Source of the DNA: Nibribacter ruber
Lineage (GTDB): Bacteria; Bacteroidota; Bacteroidia; Cytophagales; Hymenobacteraceae
NCBI RefSeq assembly: GCF_009913235.1
Contig: NZ_CP047897.1
Location: 2,851,001-2,915,000, forward strand
Reading direction: 5' to 3'
DNA: 64,000 bases
Below are positions 7,448 through 15,463 of this stretch, in pieces (positions within the stretch are counted from its first letter, which is position 1; each line of letters starts with the position of its first letter). Position numbers and translations under genes: made by a program. The notes below the pieces were generated by a model. The model ran no database searches. It was given only the letters and a program-made list of their open reading frames with translations, and was not told the origin of the DNA.

Positions 7448-8935
7448 ATGGCGAAAGCAGCAGTCATAGGTTCTGGGATTGGGGGAATTGCCGCGGCCAT
7501 ACGGTTGGCGGTGAAAGGCTATGACGTGACTGTGCTGGAGACCAACGCCAGCTTCGGGGGCAAGATGACCCAGTTTACGTTGCCCGGCGGGTATCGCTTT
7601 GATGCGGGCCCGTCTTTGTTCACGCTGCCTCATCTAGTAGACGAACTGTTTACGTTGGCTGGCCGGAGCCCGCAAGACTATTTCAAGTACCAGCGGCTGC
7701 CCGTAGTCACGCAATATTTTTGGCCAGACGGCACCAGGTTAACCGCTCATGCCAACGCCAGTGACTTCGCGCGCGAGGTTGAGGACAAGCTACAGGTACC
7801 CAAAGAGAAAGTAGAAGCGCATTTACAGAAAGTAGCCAGGTTGTACCATGCCACGGAGGCCACCTTTCTGCAGAAGTCCCTGCACAAAGTAAACACGTAT
7901 CTGAGCCCAGACGTGTTGAAAACGTTGCCGGCCCTTCCTGAATTAGGCCTGATGACCACCATGCATGCTGCCAACGCCCAAGCTTTCTCAGACCCGAGGT
8001 TGGTGCAGTTGCTAGACAGGTATGCTACCTACAATGGCTCAGACCCCTACCAGGCACCGGGCACCTTAAACCTGATTCCGCATTTAGAATTCAACATTGG
8101 CGCGTTTTACCCTTCGGGAGGAATCTATGCCATTGCGCAAAGCCTGGTAAAACTGGCGCAGGAACTGGGAGTAGAGTTCAGGTACCAGGAGCCGGTGCAG
8201 GAGATTCTGGTGAAGGGCAAACACACCCAAGGCGTCATAACAAACCAAGGATTCTATCCTGCTCAGGTGGTGGTGAGCAATATGGACATTGTGCCCACGT
8301 ACAGAAAGCTTTTGCCCACGCAGCCTGCCCCAGAAACCACGCTTAAGCAACCCCGCAGCAGCAGCGCACTCATTTTCTACTGGGGCATTGCCAGCAGCTT
8401 CCCCCAACTGGACCTCCACAACATCTTCTTCAGTGAAAGTTATCAACAGGAGTTTGAGCACATCTTCCAGAAGAAAACCGTGAGCCCAGACCCGACGGTG
8501 TATGTGAACATCACCTCCAAATATTCCCCTGAAGACGCGCCTTCCGGCCATGAGAACTGGTTTGTCATGGTCAACGTGCCGCACAATGAGGGACAGGACT
8601 GGAATGCGTTATTAACCCAGACGCGCACCGCCGTTTTGCAGAAAGTGAGCAAGGTGCTGGGTGTAGCCATAGAGCCATTAATCACTGCAGAACGGGTATG
8701 GGACCCCAAAGGCGTTGAGGCAGACACTTCTTCTTTTGCCGGTGCCTTGTACGGAAGCAGTTCCAACAACAAGATGGCCGCCTTTCTGCGCCACCCAAAT
8801 TTTTCATCCAGACTCAAAGGACTCTACTTTGTGGGGGGCAGCGTTCACCCCGGCGGAGGCATCCCGTTGTGCCTGCTTTCGGCTAAGATTGTGGGTGACC
8901 TGGTGCCGGCTCCTTCAACTTCTGTTTTACCATGA
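7448..8935 (+). CDS. crtD: CrtI-family carotenoid desaturase, probably 1-hydroxycarotenoid 3,4-desaturase
   Basis: A 495-residue FAD enzyme of the phytoene-desaturase superfamily. The dinucleotide-binding motif is at residues 5-12 (VIGSGIGG) followed by the acidic strand end VLETNASFGGK. The C-terminal FAD-contact block is GLYFVGGSVHPGGGIP near residue 460. CrtI-type paralogues perform several steps. CrtD (3,4-desaturation of 1-hydroxy-carotenoids) is favoured because the next gene, overlapping by 4 bp, is a CruF-type 1,2-hydratase; the two act in sequence to give the hydroxylated end group of flexixanthin-like red pigments. The substrate step is inference. No crtB or cyclase is in the window. 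Confidence 0.82.
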   Translation: MAKAAVIGSGIGGIAAAIRLAVKGYDVTVLETNASFGGKMTQFTLPGGYRFDAGPSLFTLPHLVDELFTLAGRSPQDYFKYQRLPVVTQYFWPDGTRLTAHANASDFAREVEDKLQVPKEKVEAHLQKVARLYHATEATFLQKSLHKVNTYLSPDVLKTLPALPELGLMTTMHAANAQAFSDPRLVQLLDRYATYNGSDPYQAPGTLNLIPHLEFNIGAFYPSGGIYAIAQSLVKLAQELGVEFRYQEPVQEILVKGKHTQGVITNQGFYPAQVVVSNMDIVPTYRKLLPTQPAPETTLKQPRSSSALIFYWGIASSFPQLDLHNIFFSESYQQEFEHIFQKKTVSPDPTVYVNITSKYSPEDAPSGHENWFVMVNVPHNEGQDWNALLTQTRTAVLQKVSKVLGVAIEPLITAERVWDPKGVEADTSSFAGALYGSSSNNKMAAFLRHPNFSSRLKGLYFVGGSVHPGGGIPLCLLSAKIVGDLVPAPSTSVLP

Positions 8936-9597
8936 TTTCAACGCTTCGCTCTTCTTCTGTCCCGTTTAGAGAACGGTTCCTTGCTGTTGGCATAGGCGTG
9001 TTGTTCCTGTTCTATGCCGTGGGCTTCTGGGGCCTGGGATTCAGTGACCATGAGCCTTGGTTTATTGCCCTGGTGCCGTTTAACCTCCTTCTCACCAACA
9101 CCATTCTGTTTCTTTTCCACAGAGACTGGCGGCCGTCCTTCCTTCTGTTTGCTTTTACCGCCTGGGCGGCTGGCTTTCTGTTTGAATGGGTAGGCGTGCA
9201 TACAGGCCTGCTTTTTGGCGAATACACCTATGGGGCAGCCCTTGGATTTAAGCTACACCAAATCCCTTTGTTGATAGGCTTGAACTGGCTTATGCTGGTG
9301 TATAGCTCTGGGCACCTGGTGCAACGGTTTGCCTCGCACTGGTTTCTGAGGGCGCTCCTAGGCGCCTTGATCATGGTGGGACTGGACATTCTCATTGAGC
9401 CCGTGGCTGTGCGATTTGATTTTTGGTCCTGGCACCAGAACCAGATTCCGTTCTCCAATTTCATAGGCTGGTTTGTAGTGGCCTTGCTGCTGCAGATGTA
9501 TTTCCATAGAGCCCGTTTTCAAAAGGACAATCCCATTGCGCCCTGGGTTTTTGGAGTGCAGGTGCTGTTTTTCCTGGGGCTGTGGTGGGTTATCTGA
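8932..9597 (+). CDS. cruF: Carotenoid 1,2-hydratase CruF-like membrane protein
   Basis: A 221-residue integral membrane protein with about six or seven hydrophobic segments, recognised as the carotenoid-biosynthesis (DUF422/CruF) family by FEWVGVHTGLLFGEYTYG and the segment IPLLIGLNWLMLVYSSG. CruF hydrates the psi end of gamma-carotene-type substrates to give a 1'-hydroxy group. Its start codon overlaps the crtD stop as ATGA, a sign of translational coupling. Together they imply a monocyclic, hydroxylated carotenoid. The activity is inferred from family and context. Confidence 0.85.
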   Translation: MISTLRSSSVPFRERFLAVGIGVLFLFYAVGFWGLGFSDHEPWFIALVPFNLLLTNTILFLFHRDWRPSFLLFAFTAWAAGFLFEWVGVHTGLLFGEYTYGAALGFKLHQIPLLIGLNWLMLVYSSGHLVQRFASHWFLRALLGALIMVGLDILIEPVAVRFDFWSWHQNQIPFSNFIGWFVVALLLQMYFHRARFQKDNPIAPWVFGVQVLFFLGLWWVI

Positions 9598-9630
9598 AAC
9601 AATTGGTAACTTGGGAGTAAACTCAATGCA

Positions 9631-11043
9631 TTGTTGAAAACTCTCAAGGAAAGCCTTCCCTTTATCATTCCGTTCTGCCTATTGGCCGTTTTGCTCACGG
9701 TTTGGGTGCGGCACAACGGCTTCTTCTGGGACAGCATTCTGCTAGGCTCTACCTATGGGCAATGGTATTACCAGACCAACTTTTCCACACTCTTCGTCCC
9801 GCAGGAGATAGCGGGCTATCCGCCGCTGTTTGGTATGTATCTGGCCTTTGGCTGGAAGCTCTTCGATAAGACCTTAGTGGTTAGCCACTTTTTAATGCTA
9901 CCCTTTCTGCTGGGGATTGTATGGCAAGTCTATCTGCTAGCCAAGCGGTATGTTCCTACTTTCTGGATAGGCATAGCCCTTCTTTTAGTCTTACTAGACC
10001 CAACGCTGGTGGCTCAAAGCGCGCAAATGGCTCCAGATGTAGTTTTAGTCTTCTTTTATCTACTGGCTATCAATTCTCTACTCCGCAAGGGTGCACTTCT
10101 ATATGCCGTCTGCTTAATCGCGTTGGTCCTCCTAAGCCCCAGAGGCCAGATAATGGTGGCTGCATTGTTCCTGACAGACCTACTTATCCACAGACTGCAC
10201 GGCGGTGGTTTAACCAAGGAATATCTCTTCCTGTTCTGTAAAAGGTATTTCCCGACTGGAATAGTTCTTCTGCTATGGTTGGTGCTTCATTTCCAGCATT
10301 TCGGGTGGGTGGGCTTTAACCGAGGATCAGACTGGGGAGCTTATGCGACCATGGTAAACTTGACTGGCTTCTTTAGAAACATAGGCATTCTTATTTGGCG
10401 GCTCATAGATTTTGGCCGAATCTTGCTGTGGATAACTGCCTTAGTATTGCTCTGGCAGATGAGAAGAAAGCTGCCTTTAGATGTAAAGGAGCTGATTTTG
10501 CTTCTCTTGGTGCCTTTTCTCACTCTAGGTTTAATTCTGGTCTGGTTCACCAATCCCATTGCGCATAGGTATTGGCTGGTGGTATATGTTTTCCTGGGGC
10601 TACTTACGGCCAGACTGCTTTTGCTCTTAAAGAACCCACAACCACGTTGGGGGGTAACGGCCTTGCTGGCACTGAGTTTGGTCAGCGGACATTTCTGGGT
10701 TTATCCACAACGCATTGCCAAGGGTTGGGATGCTACTTTGGCTCATCTGCCTTATTATGAGCTGCGGAAAGAAATGCTCCACTACCTGAATCAGCGGCAG
10801 ATTCCCTGGCAGCAGGTAGGGTCAGATTTCCCTAACCTGGCCTCACCGGCTGCCACAGATCTTACAACTGACACCCGCACCCTGGCTCCTAAAGACCTGT
10901 CAACGCAAACCTATATTCTCTATTCCAACGTGTTCAATGGCTTTACAGACCAAGAACTTGCCTCTTTGAACAGTGACGGTTGGCAAGTCATCAAAGAACT
11001 CCGAAGGGGGCAGGTCTATATGCGTTTGTATCAGAAAAAATAA
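9631..11043 (+). CDS. Polytopic membrane glycosyltransferase-like (GT-C type) protein
   Basis: A 470-residue protein with about ten to twelve transmembrane helices. A short luminal loop near residues 28-60 (HNGFFWDSILLGSTYGQWYY) resembles the first loop of GT-C/GT39 enzymes, which use polyprenyl-phosphate sugars to modify proteins or lipids. The soluble C-terminal tail (about residues 375-470) has no recognised domain. The start is TTG at 9631, 11 bp after a GGGAGTAA purine stretch; the next codon is also TTG. It lies 33 bp after cruF and may be cotranscribed, but a link to carotenoid glycosylation is speculative. Confidence 0.68.
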   Translation: MLKTLKESLPFIIPFCLLAVLLTVWVRHNGFFWDSILLGSTYGQWYYQTNFSTLFVPQEIAGYPPLFGMYLAFGWKLFDKTLVVSHFLMLPFLLGIVWQVYLLAKRYVPTFWIGIALLLVLLDPTLVAQSAQMAPDVVLVFFYLLAINSLLRKGALLYAVCLIALVLLSPRGQIMVAALFLTDLLIHRLHGGGLTKEYLFLFCKRYFPTGIVLLLWLVLHFQHFGWVGFNRGSDWGAYATMVNLTGFFRNIGILIWRLIDFGRILLWITALVLLWQMRRKLPLDVKELILLLLVPFLTLGLILVWFTNPIAHRYWLVVYVFLGLLTARLLLLLKNPQPRWGVTALLALSLVSGHFWVYPQRIAKGWDATLAHLPYYELRKEMLHYLNQRQIPWQQVGSDFPNLASPAATDLTTDTRTLAPKDLSTQTYILYSNVFNGFTDQELASLNSDGWQVIKELRRGQVYMRLYQKK

Positions 11044-11144
11044 TAGAAGCTCCTTGTTTATCCACAGGACTTAGCTCTTAAAATCCAGATGAGAGTGGAG
11101 GCTTCAGCATACTATTATTAAATAGAAGAAATCATATATATTTA

Positions 11145-11175
11145 TTTGCTATTCTAAGAAGAAAGGTTAAATTTG
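11145..11175 (+). promoter_or_regulatory. Bacteroidota-type promoter for first tetR gene
   Basis: TTTG at 11145-11148 and TAAATTTG at 11168-11175 are separated by exactly 19 bp, the consensus -33/-7 arrangement of the Bacteroidota primary sigma factor. Predicted transcription start is about 11182, 17 bp before the ATG. Confidence 0.75.
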
Positions 11176-11198
11176 TTTAGGGCCAAGCTTCACAGGAT

Positions 11199-11840
11199 AT
11201 GCAGCACTCCATCAGCAAAGAAGAGCTTTTACGCAGCGCCATGCGGTTCTTTTGTGCCAACGGCATAAAGGAAATCAACTACCGAAGCATCCTGCGCGAG
11301 TTCTCTCTGAGCCCTGAGGAGTTCCAAAGATTTTTCACCGACAAGGAGGATTTCATACGGCAGGCGGTGGAGCAGTATCTAGCCGAGCAGCGAGAAACCC
11401 AACTGGCCTTGCAACAGCACCATCCGCATCCCTTGGCCGAACTGGTGGTCATGCTGCGCCATCACATTCTGCAGCTTCAGCAAATTCATCCCAGCTTTTT
11501 CGTTCAGATCCAGTATCTCTACCCGCGCGTCTGGATGCTGTACCTGCGCCACGTGCAAATTCACTCGTACTACCTCTTTTACGACCTGCTCAACAAGGGC
11601 ATTGAGCAGAAATACCTTCGGCCGGACCTCAACATTGAGATTGTGACCAAGGTCTTGCTGGAGCAGATAAACATGCTCTTAAACCAGAGTCTGTTCCCGG
11701 GCAGCCGGTACAACCTCACCGAGGTGTTCAGGGGAATCTTCCGGTACTATTTAAAAGGGATTTCCACGGACAAAGGGAATCTCTCCCTGGAAAATTTGTT
11801 ATGTGATTTCAACCTCCCCGCTGGGAGCGAGAGAGAATAA
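11199..11840 (+). CDS. TetR/AcrR-family regulator (first of tandem pair)
   Basis: A 213-residue one-domain-plus-ligand-pocket regulator. The N-terminal helix-turn-helix spans about residues 6-50 (ELLRSAMRFFCANGIKEINY ... EEFQRFFTDKEDFIRQAVEQYL). The C-terminal half is helical and shares blocks with the next gene, including VTKVLLEQINMLLNQSLFP against VTKILMEQVAMLVNPAVFP. The recognition region is unusual for TetR in having SLSPEEFQRFF where most have a GVS(K/R)GTLYYHF-type turn. A perfect promoter lies directly upstream. The ligand and targets are unknown; TetR proteins normally repress neighbouring genes or their own. Confidence 0.85.
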   Translation: MQHSISKEELLRSAMRFFCANGIKEINYRSILREFSLSPEEFQRFFTDKEDFIRQAVEQYLAEQRETQLALQQHHPHPLAELVVMLRHHILQLQQIHPSFFVQIQYLYPRVWMLYLRHVQIHSYYLFYDLLNKGIEQKYLRPDLNIEIVTKVLLEQINMLLNQSLFPGSRYNLTEVFRGIFRYYLKGISTDKGNLSLENLLCDFNLPAGSERE

Positions 11841-11927
11841 AACCTAAACCATAGCAGGAAGATGAGTATCTTTATTTTCTGACACTAGAAACCTGCCCTC
11901 ATCCACCTTCTTGGAACAGAAATCAGC

Positions 11928-12542
11928 ATGACCATTAAAAACACGGTATTACAAGAAGCCCTGGCCCTTTTACAAAAAGAAGGGCTGCACGGCATTTCTG
12001 AGGAGCAGTTGGTTCATCGCCTGGGCATCTCCATGGCTACTTTTCAGGAACTGTTCGGGAGCAAGGAGAACTTGGTGCTGGAGGTGGTGCAGTATGACGT
12101 GCAGGGCCGCAAGCAGGCGCATGCCGCCCTTTTCAAAAACGAGTCCTCTGCCGTGAGAAAACTGCTGATGGTGGTGGAACATGGTCTGCAGCTTCTGCGC
12201 CAGGCCAACCCGCTCCTCATTGTAGAGCTCATTGAACATTACCCCAGGGCCTGGAACGTCTACCTGGACTATAACAGCGGCTATTCGGCCCATCTGGTGC
12301 ATGACCTGCTCAATGAAGGCGTGCTGGGCGGTGACCTGCGCCGGGATATCAACATCCATTTGGTGACCAAGATTCTGATGGAGCAGGTGGCCATGCTGGT
12401 GAATCCCGCGGTTTTTCCGCCGGAGACCTACAACTTAGGCGAGGCCTTCAGAAGCATATTCCTGTACTACATAAGAGGTTTATGCACAGAAGAAGGCATG
12501 AAAAAGGCCGAGGAGTTCTTCAGCCGCACAGCCTCTTTCTAA
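11928..12542 (+). CDS. TetR/AcrR-family regulator (second of tandem pair)
   Basis: A 204-residue paralogue of the preceding regulator, 87 bp downstream on the same strand. The helix-turn-helix is LLQKEGLHGISEEQLVHRLG followed by ISMATFQELFGSKENLVLEV. The C-terminal dimerisation/ligand half ends YNLGEAFRSIFLYYIRGLC, matching YNLTEVFRGIFRYYLKGIS of the first copy. The two probably arose by tandem duplication. No efflux or fatty-acid genes lie beside them, so the regulon is not evident. Confidence 0.85.
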   Translation: MTIKNTVLQEALALLQKEGLHGISEEQLVHRLGISMATFQELFGSKENLVLEVVQYDVQGRKQAHAALFKNESSAVRKLLMVVEHGLQLLRQANPLLIVELIEHYPRAWNVYLDYNSGYSAHLVHDLLNEGVLGGDLRRDINIHLVTKILMEQVAMLVNPAVFPPETYNLGEAFRSIFLYYIRGLCTEEGMKKAEEFFSRTASF

Positions 12543-12602
12543 AACCGGGGCGCGGTTGACGTGACGGTTTCGTATTTACTCTGGCACTGCCGAACTGGAA
12601 AA

Positions 12603-12641
12603 CCGTTTTTAGCCTGTTTCCTGGAAAATAGGCCAAAAACG
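12603..12641. repeat. 40-nt palindromic repeat, copy 7
   Basis: CCGTTTTTAGCCTGTTT and AAATAGGCCAAAAACG with centre CCTGG, which is the reverse orientation of the common centre. It lies between the second tetR and the convergent small gene. Confidence 0.86.
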
Positions 12642-12760
12642 AAGCCGTAGCCCGTACACATCCAACCATCGGAAGCATAAACCTACCGTTGACGTGCCCT
12701 AGAAATGGGTTAGACCAACTTAGGACGATTCTTTAATAGAGCAGCAAGCATATACCAAGA

Positions 12761-12793
12761 AAAAGGCCTGTCTTTACCAGACAGGCCTTTTTT
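12761..12793 (-). terminator. Terminator of the thioredoxin operon
   Basis: A strong hairpin, AAAAGGCCTGTCT / AGACAGGCCTTTT with a TTACC loop, flanked by A and T runs. It sits 4 bp beyond the stop of the convergent small gene and can also stop transcription from the tetR side. Confidence 0.88.
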
Positions 12794-12796
12794 GTA

Positions 12797-13039
12797 TTAG
12801 TTGATGGAGACTCTCACTTTCTGGGTGAACTCGCGCAGGGCGGTCTTAAAGTCTGAGCCCTTGTCTTCCATGTGGTTGAGGATGAAGATGGCCCCAAAGA
12901 CATGGGTAAGTTTCTCGCCTTCGTCCTCGCCAATGATCTCAAAGGCCGGGGTTTCTTCGTTTAACAATTGCTCTTCGGCGGCGCGCAGGCTCTCTAAGGT
13001 CTGCGTCTCTACCAGTTGTTTGATGGCAGGTATCTTCAT
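12797..13039 (-). CDS. Small conserved protein paired with thioredoxin (DUF6952-like)
   Basis: An 80-residue acidic protein beginning MKIPAIKQLVETQTLESLR, with EGEKLTHVFGAIFILNHMED in the middle. It starts 7 bp after the thioredoxin gene, so the two are one operon. Small proteins of this shape are regular neighbours of thioredoxin in Bacteroidota; I associate it with DUF6952 but cannot check. No cysteine is present, so it is not itself a redox protein. Function unknown. Confidence 0.75.
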   Translation of the reverse strand: MKIPAIKQLVETQTLESLRAAEEQLLNEETPAFEIIGEDEGEKLTHVFGAIFILNHMEDKGSDFKTALREFTQKVRVSIN

Positions 13040-13046
13040 AATCTAC

Positions 13047-13364
13047 TTACGCTAATTTTCTAACCATTTCTACCACGTATTCTTCTTTGCTGGTGGCAGA
13101 GCCTTCTACCAGCTCGCCGTTCTTGAACACCGCAAAGAAGGGCAGGTTGGTTACGCCGGCCAGCTTGCGGGCCTCTGGGCTGGTTTCAGCGTTCACGTCT
13201 ACAAAGGCTACGTTGGCAAACTCTTCATTGGCGGCCAGGCGCTTGAACTTAGGCGTGAACAGGCGGCAGTTGCCACACCAGTCTGCATAATATTTTACCA
13301 CTACGCGCTCATTGCCTTCCAGCACGTTTTTAAAATCAGCGTCACTTGCTTGTATGATTGCCAT
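13047..13364 (-). CDS. Thioredoxin-family protein
   Basis: A 105-residue single-domain thioredoxin without signal peptide, so cytoplasmic. The active site is WCGNC (Cys30, Cys33), a variant of the classical WCGPC; the change of Pro to Asn should raise the redox potential. The cis-proline is in TNLPFFAVF. It reduces disulfides of client enzymes using electrons from thioredoxin reductase or a substitute. It is the first gene of a two-gene unit with the small protein downstream. Confidence 0.92.
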   Translation of the reverse strand: MAIIQASDADFKNVLEGNERVVVKYYADWCGNCRLFTPKFKRLAANEEFANVAFVDVNAETSPEARKLAGVTNLPFFAVFKNGELVEGSATSKEEYVVEMVRKLA

Positions 13365-13552
13365 ATCTCAGTACAGTTAGTTTTAAGGATTATCTTTTTG
13401 CAAACCAGCGGGCCTGCGTATTGTTTGAGTGCCTTTTGTATAAAAACGCCTTCAAAACGCAAAATTACCACAGAAAGTTTGCTTATGCTATGACCTTACG
13501 GGAAAAGGAGTCACCTAAAGTATACTGCTGCCCGCAGGCGCCAGACGGCCTG

Positions 13553-14167
13553 TCATGGGCGTATACCCGAGGTAGGGAAGTAGATGACCCACAGGCCGGT
13601 GACGGTTCCCACCTCAAACCCTTCGGGGCGGCCCTGGGTAGAATAGACGCGCAACTGGTCCAGATCAGGAGCCATGAAGTTGAGGAGGCTGGGCTCATCG
13701 CAGCTGGCACAGTTTCGGCGCTTGACCTGGATGGGGCGTTGATAGATGAGCTGGCCTTGAGACTGCTGCACCTGGGCCTGTAGCGGCGCCCTGCCCGAAA
13801 AGAAAGTACTCTGGTACCGGCCGCTTTTTAGTTGTTTCTCGCTTAGGGGCTTTCTTTCCAGGCGGGCCTGGTAGCGCTGCAACAGCACCTGCACGGCAGG
13901 CAGTTTGTCGGGCTGGGCCACAAAAAGGGCTTGGGCGCGGGGCTGACCTTCGGCTAACTGCAAAAAGGAGCCTTCCACTAAATGCACCACTGAGTCGCCC
14001 ACGGCCAGGGCCACCGCTTCTGGTTTCTCCTGTAAGGCTACCGTCTGGGTATGAGAAGTCCCCGCCCCCGATGTGTCTGGGTACGCTTCTGGCCTAGGCG
14101 TGTCTGTACAGGCGCACGCCAGGCCCAGCAGGCATATTGTCACTACACGCTTGTAGAATGGCACCAT
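13553..14167 (-). CDS. Lipoprotein of unknown function
   Basis: A 204-residue lipoprotein starting MVPFYKRVVTICLLGLACAC, with the lipid-acceptor Cys about residue 18-20. The mature protein is Gln/Ala-rich. Two cysteines in RRNCASCDEPSLLNF form a CxxC near residue 145, which could bind a metal or form a disulfide. The start at 14167 is chosen for the signal peptide; longer in-frame starts run through a repeat and a terminator and are not believable. No family recognised. Confidence 0.7.
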   Translation of the reverse strand: MVPFYKRVVTICLLGLACACTDTPRPEAYPDTSGAGTSHTQTVALQEKPEAVALAVGDSVVHLVEGSFLQLAEGQPRAQALFVAQPDKLPAVQVLLQRYQARLERKPLSEKQLKSGRYQSTFFSGRAPLQAQVQQSQGQLIYQRPIQVKRRNCASCDEPSLLNFMAPDLDQLRVYSTQGRPEGFEVGTVTGLWVIYFPTSGIRP

Positions 14168-14255
14168 AGGGGATTGAAGGTAGCAGATAACTTCCTTACA
14201 GACAAAGATGGGGCGCAGGTTGTTCATTCGCAATGCAACGGATCTGCGGCGCTTT

Positions 14256-14293
14256 CGTTTTTGGCCTCTTTCCCAGAAAACAAGCCAGAAACG
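14256..14293. repeat. 40-nt palindromic repeat, copy 8
   Basis: CGTTTTTGGCCTCTTT and AAACAAGCCAGAAACG around CCCAG. It lies 10 bp before an orphan terminator. Confidence 0.84.
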
Positions 14294-14302
14294 ACGGGCA
14301 AC

Positions 14303-14335
14303 AAAAAACCCGACGCCTGGAGCATCGGGCTTTTT
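14303..14335. terminator. Strong orphan terminator hairpin
   Basis: CCCGACGC / GCATCGGG stem with a CTGGA loop, A-run before and T-run after, so functional on either strand. No coding sequence ends next to it, which suggests an unannotated RNA, most likely on the minus strand. Confidence 0.75.
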
Positions 14336-14636
14336 ACACACAACAGTAAAATTTACTTTACCTTGGGAACCGGGGCCACCGCCGTTCAGCAGGCATCTTT
14401 CTTTCATAAACTCCCTCTAGCCAGCGCATTGCCGTCTTCTACAGAAACAGTTATGCTTCTTGTTATTGACGTCTGCTGGGTGAGGTACGTTCAGAACAAC
14501 CGTTCAAGAGGGCAGCCCAGGCACTTGCCTATTAGTAGCGCAGAGAACCAAATTATTACAGAAGGGCCGAAGTAATTTCCCTTATCAGAGAAAAGAAAGA
14601 GTTGCGGCAGGCCGAAGGAGAGAGGAAGGAACAAGG

Positions 14637-14675
14637 CCGTTTTTGGGCTGTTTTACCCAAAACAAGCCAAAAACG
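14637..14675. repeat. 40-nt palindromic repeat, copy 9
   Basis: CCGTTTTTGGGCTGTTTT and AAAACAAGCCAAAAACG, centre ACCC. It lies in the gene-free stretch before a small membrane protein gene. Confidence 0.84.
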
Positions 14676-14815
14676 ACGGATCTTGGCCGGCTTGGGCCGA
14701 AGGAAAGGATTCAAATTTTAACGACCGGCCTTTGGGCTTTTGCCGCAGGAAAGGTATTTTCGTAGACACCCCAAGTAGTAGTAGACTCTCCACTCCCTTA
14801 TCCACAAAGCTGTTC

Positions 14816-14980
14816 ATGAAAAACAGATGGGCCATTTCTATCCTCTTCACGGTAGCCGCCGGGCTGGCGCTTATTTCTTTGGGCATCACCTATTACACCA
14901 CCGGCAAGATTGATTGGCTGCGGCTGCTCACGGTCTTGTTCTCCAGCGGTCTGGCCTACATTGTGTCTAAAAGGAGATAG
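14816..14980 (+). CDS. Small two-helix membrane protein
   Basis: A 54-residue protein: MKNRWAISILFTVAAGLALI forms the first transmembrane helix and LLTVLFSSGLAYIVSK the second, linked by GITYYTTGKIDW. The start at 14816 is preferred because it opens directly with a positively charged N-terminus followed by the first helix. It resembles other very small Bacteroidota membrane proteins of unknown function. No operon partner. Confidence 0.6.
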   Translation: MKNRWAISILFTVAAGLALISLGITYYTTGKIDWLRLLTVLFSSGLAYIVSKRR

Positions 14981-15007
14981 AGGTGCCTATTCTGGTAAAA
15001 ACGGCTG

Positions 15008-15397
15008 TTAGGTTTCAATCAAGGTGGTTTTTACGCCCATCCAGGTTTGGTCTTCGGCCTGGCCCACCACATAGGCCTGCACCTGCGTCTGACCTAGTCT
15101 GTACACTTTTACGTCCTTTAGATTCTTCTCCAGCCACTGTTGCAGGGCCATGAACTTCTGGGCGTTTTGGTTTTGTATAGCATCCTCTTCAGAAGGGCGT
15201 ACCATGTTCCGGAAGAAATGCGCCACCGTCACTTCCTCTACCGTCTGTTCTGGCTGACCTATGGCTTTTAAGAAACTGCTTGCCTCCTGCCCCGAGGTAC
15301 CTGCGGGCAAGGCAAACGGCTCTAGCGGGTATTCACTCTCACTGATGAACAACAGGCTCTGGCTCAATTGCTCAAGTTCTTGATAGTTAGATGACAT
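15008..15397 (-). CDS. NuiA-family nuclease A inhibitor
   Basis: A 129-residue cytoplasmic protein of the nuclease A inhibitor family, recognised by SLLFISESEYPLEPF near the N-terminus, VEEVTVAHFFRNMVRP in the middle and VYRLGQTQVQAYVVG near the end. In Anabaena, NuiA binds the catalytic site of the non-specific nuclease NucA with very high affinity. Here a NucA-type nuclease gene lies 66 bp upstream on the same strand, which strongly supports the assignment as its cognate inhibitor. A terminator-like hairpin lies between the two, its U-run ending about 8 bp before this start codon, so expression of the inhibitor may be separately controlled. Confidence 0.87.
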   Translation of the reverse strand: MSSNYQELEQLSQSLLFISESEYPLEPFALPAGTSGQEASSFLKAIGQPEQTVEEVTVAHFFRNMVRPSEEDAIQNQNAQKFMALQQWLEKNLKDVKVYRLGQTQVQAYVVGQAEDQTWMGVKTTLIET

Positions 15398-15404
15398 GGC
15401 TTTA

Positions 15405-15451
15405 CTAAAAAAAGCGGGGCCACTTTCCTAGTAAAGAAGAGCAGCCCCGCC
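15405..15451 (-). terminator. Terminator/attenuator-like hairpin between nuclease and inhibitor
   Basis: On the minus strand a stem GCGGGGC / GCCCCGC encloses a loop containing CTTTACTA and is followed by seven U residues. The sequence TAGTAAAG (plus-strand 15400-15407) just before the inhibitor ATG is exactly complementary to the loop CTTTACTA (plus-strand 15429-15436). An alternative pairing is therefore possible. Confidence 0.7.
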
Positions 15452-15463
15452 AATGAAATACAC

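Larger units (their letters stand above)
14168..14815. other. Gene-free region with orphan terminator
   Basis: These 648 bp contain two palindromic repeats (14256-14293 and 14637-14675) and a strong hairpin terminator (14303-14335) not adjacent to any coding stop. A short hairpin, GAAC-AACC-GTTC, lies in the middle near 14490. A minus-strand small RNA of about 200-270 nt ending at the terminator is possible. I looked for SRP, RNase P, tmRNA and 6S signatures and found no match I would defend. Confidence 0.4.

Noticed and set aside
11058-11066. A perfect DnaA box (TTATCCACA), with another at 14798-14806
   Set aside because: Each is isolated, with no cluster and no nearby origin marker; single perfect boxes are expected by chance and for regulation.
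14360-14560. SRP RNA or 6S RNA in the gene-free region
   Set aside because: No GGAA-tetraloop SRP core or 6S closing-stem pattern could be aligned convincingly, so no RNA family is named.
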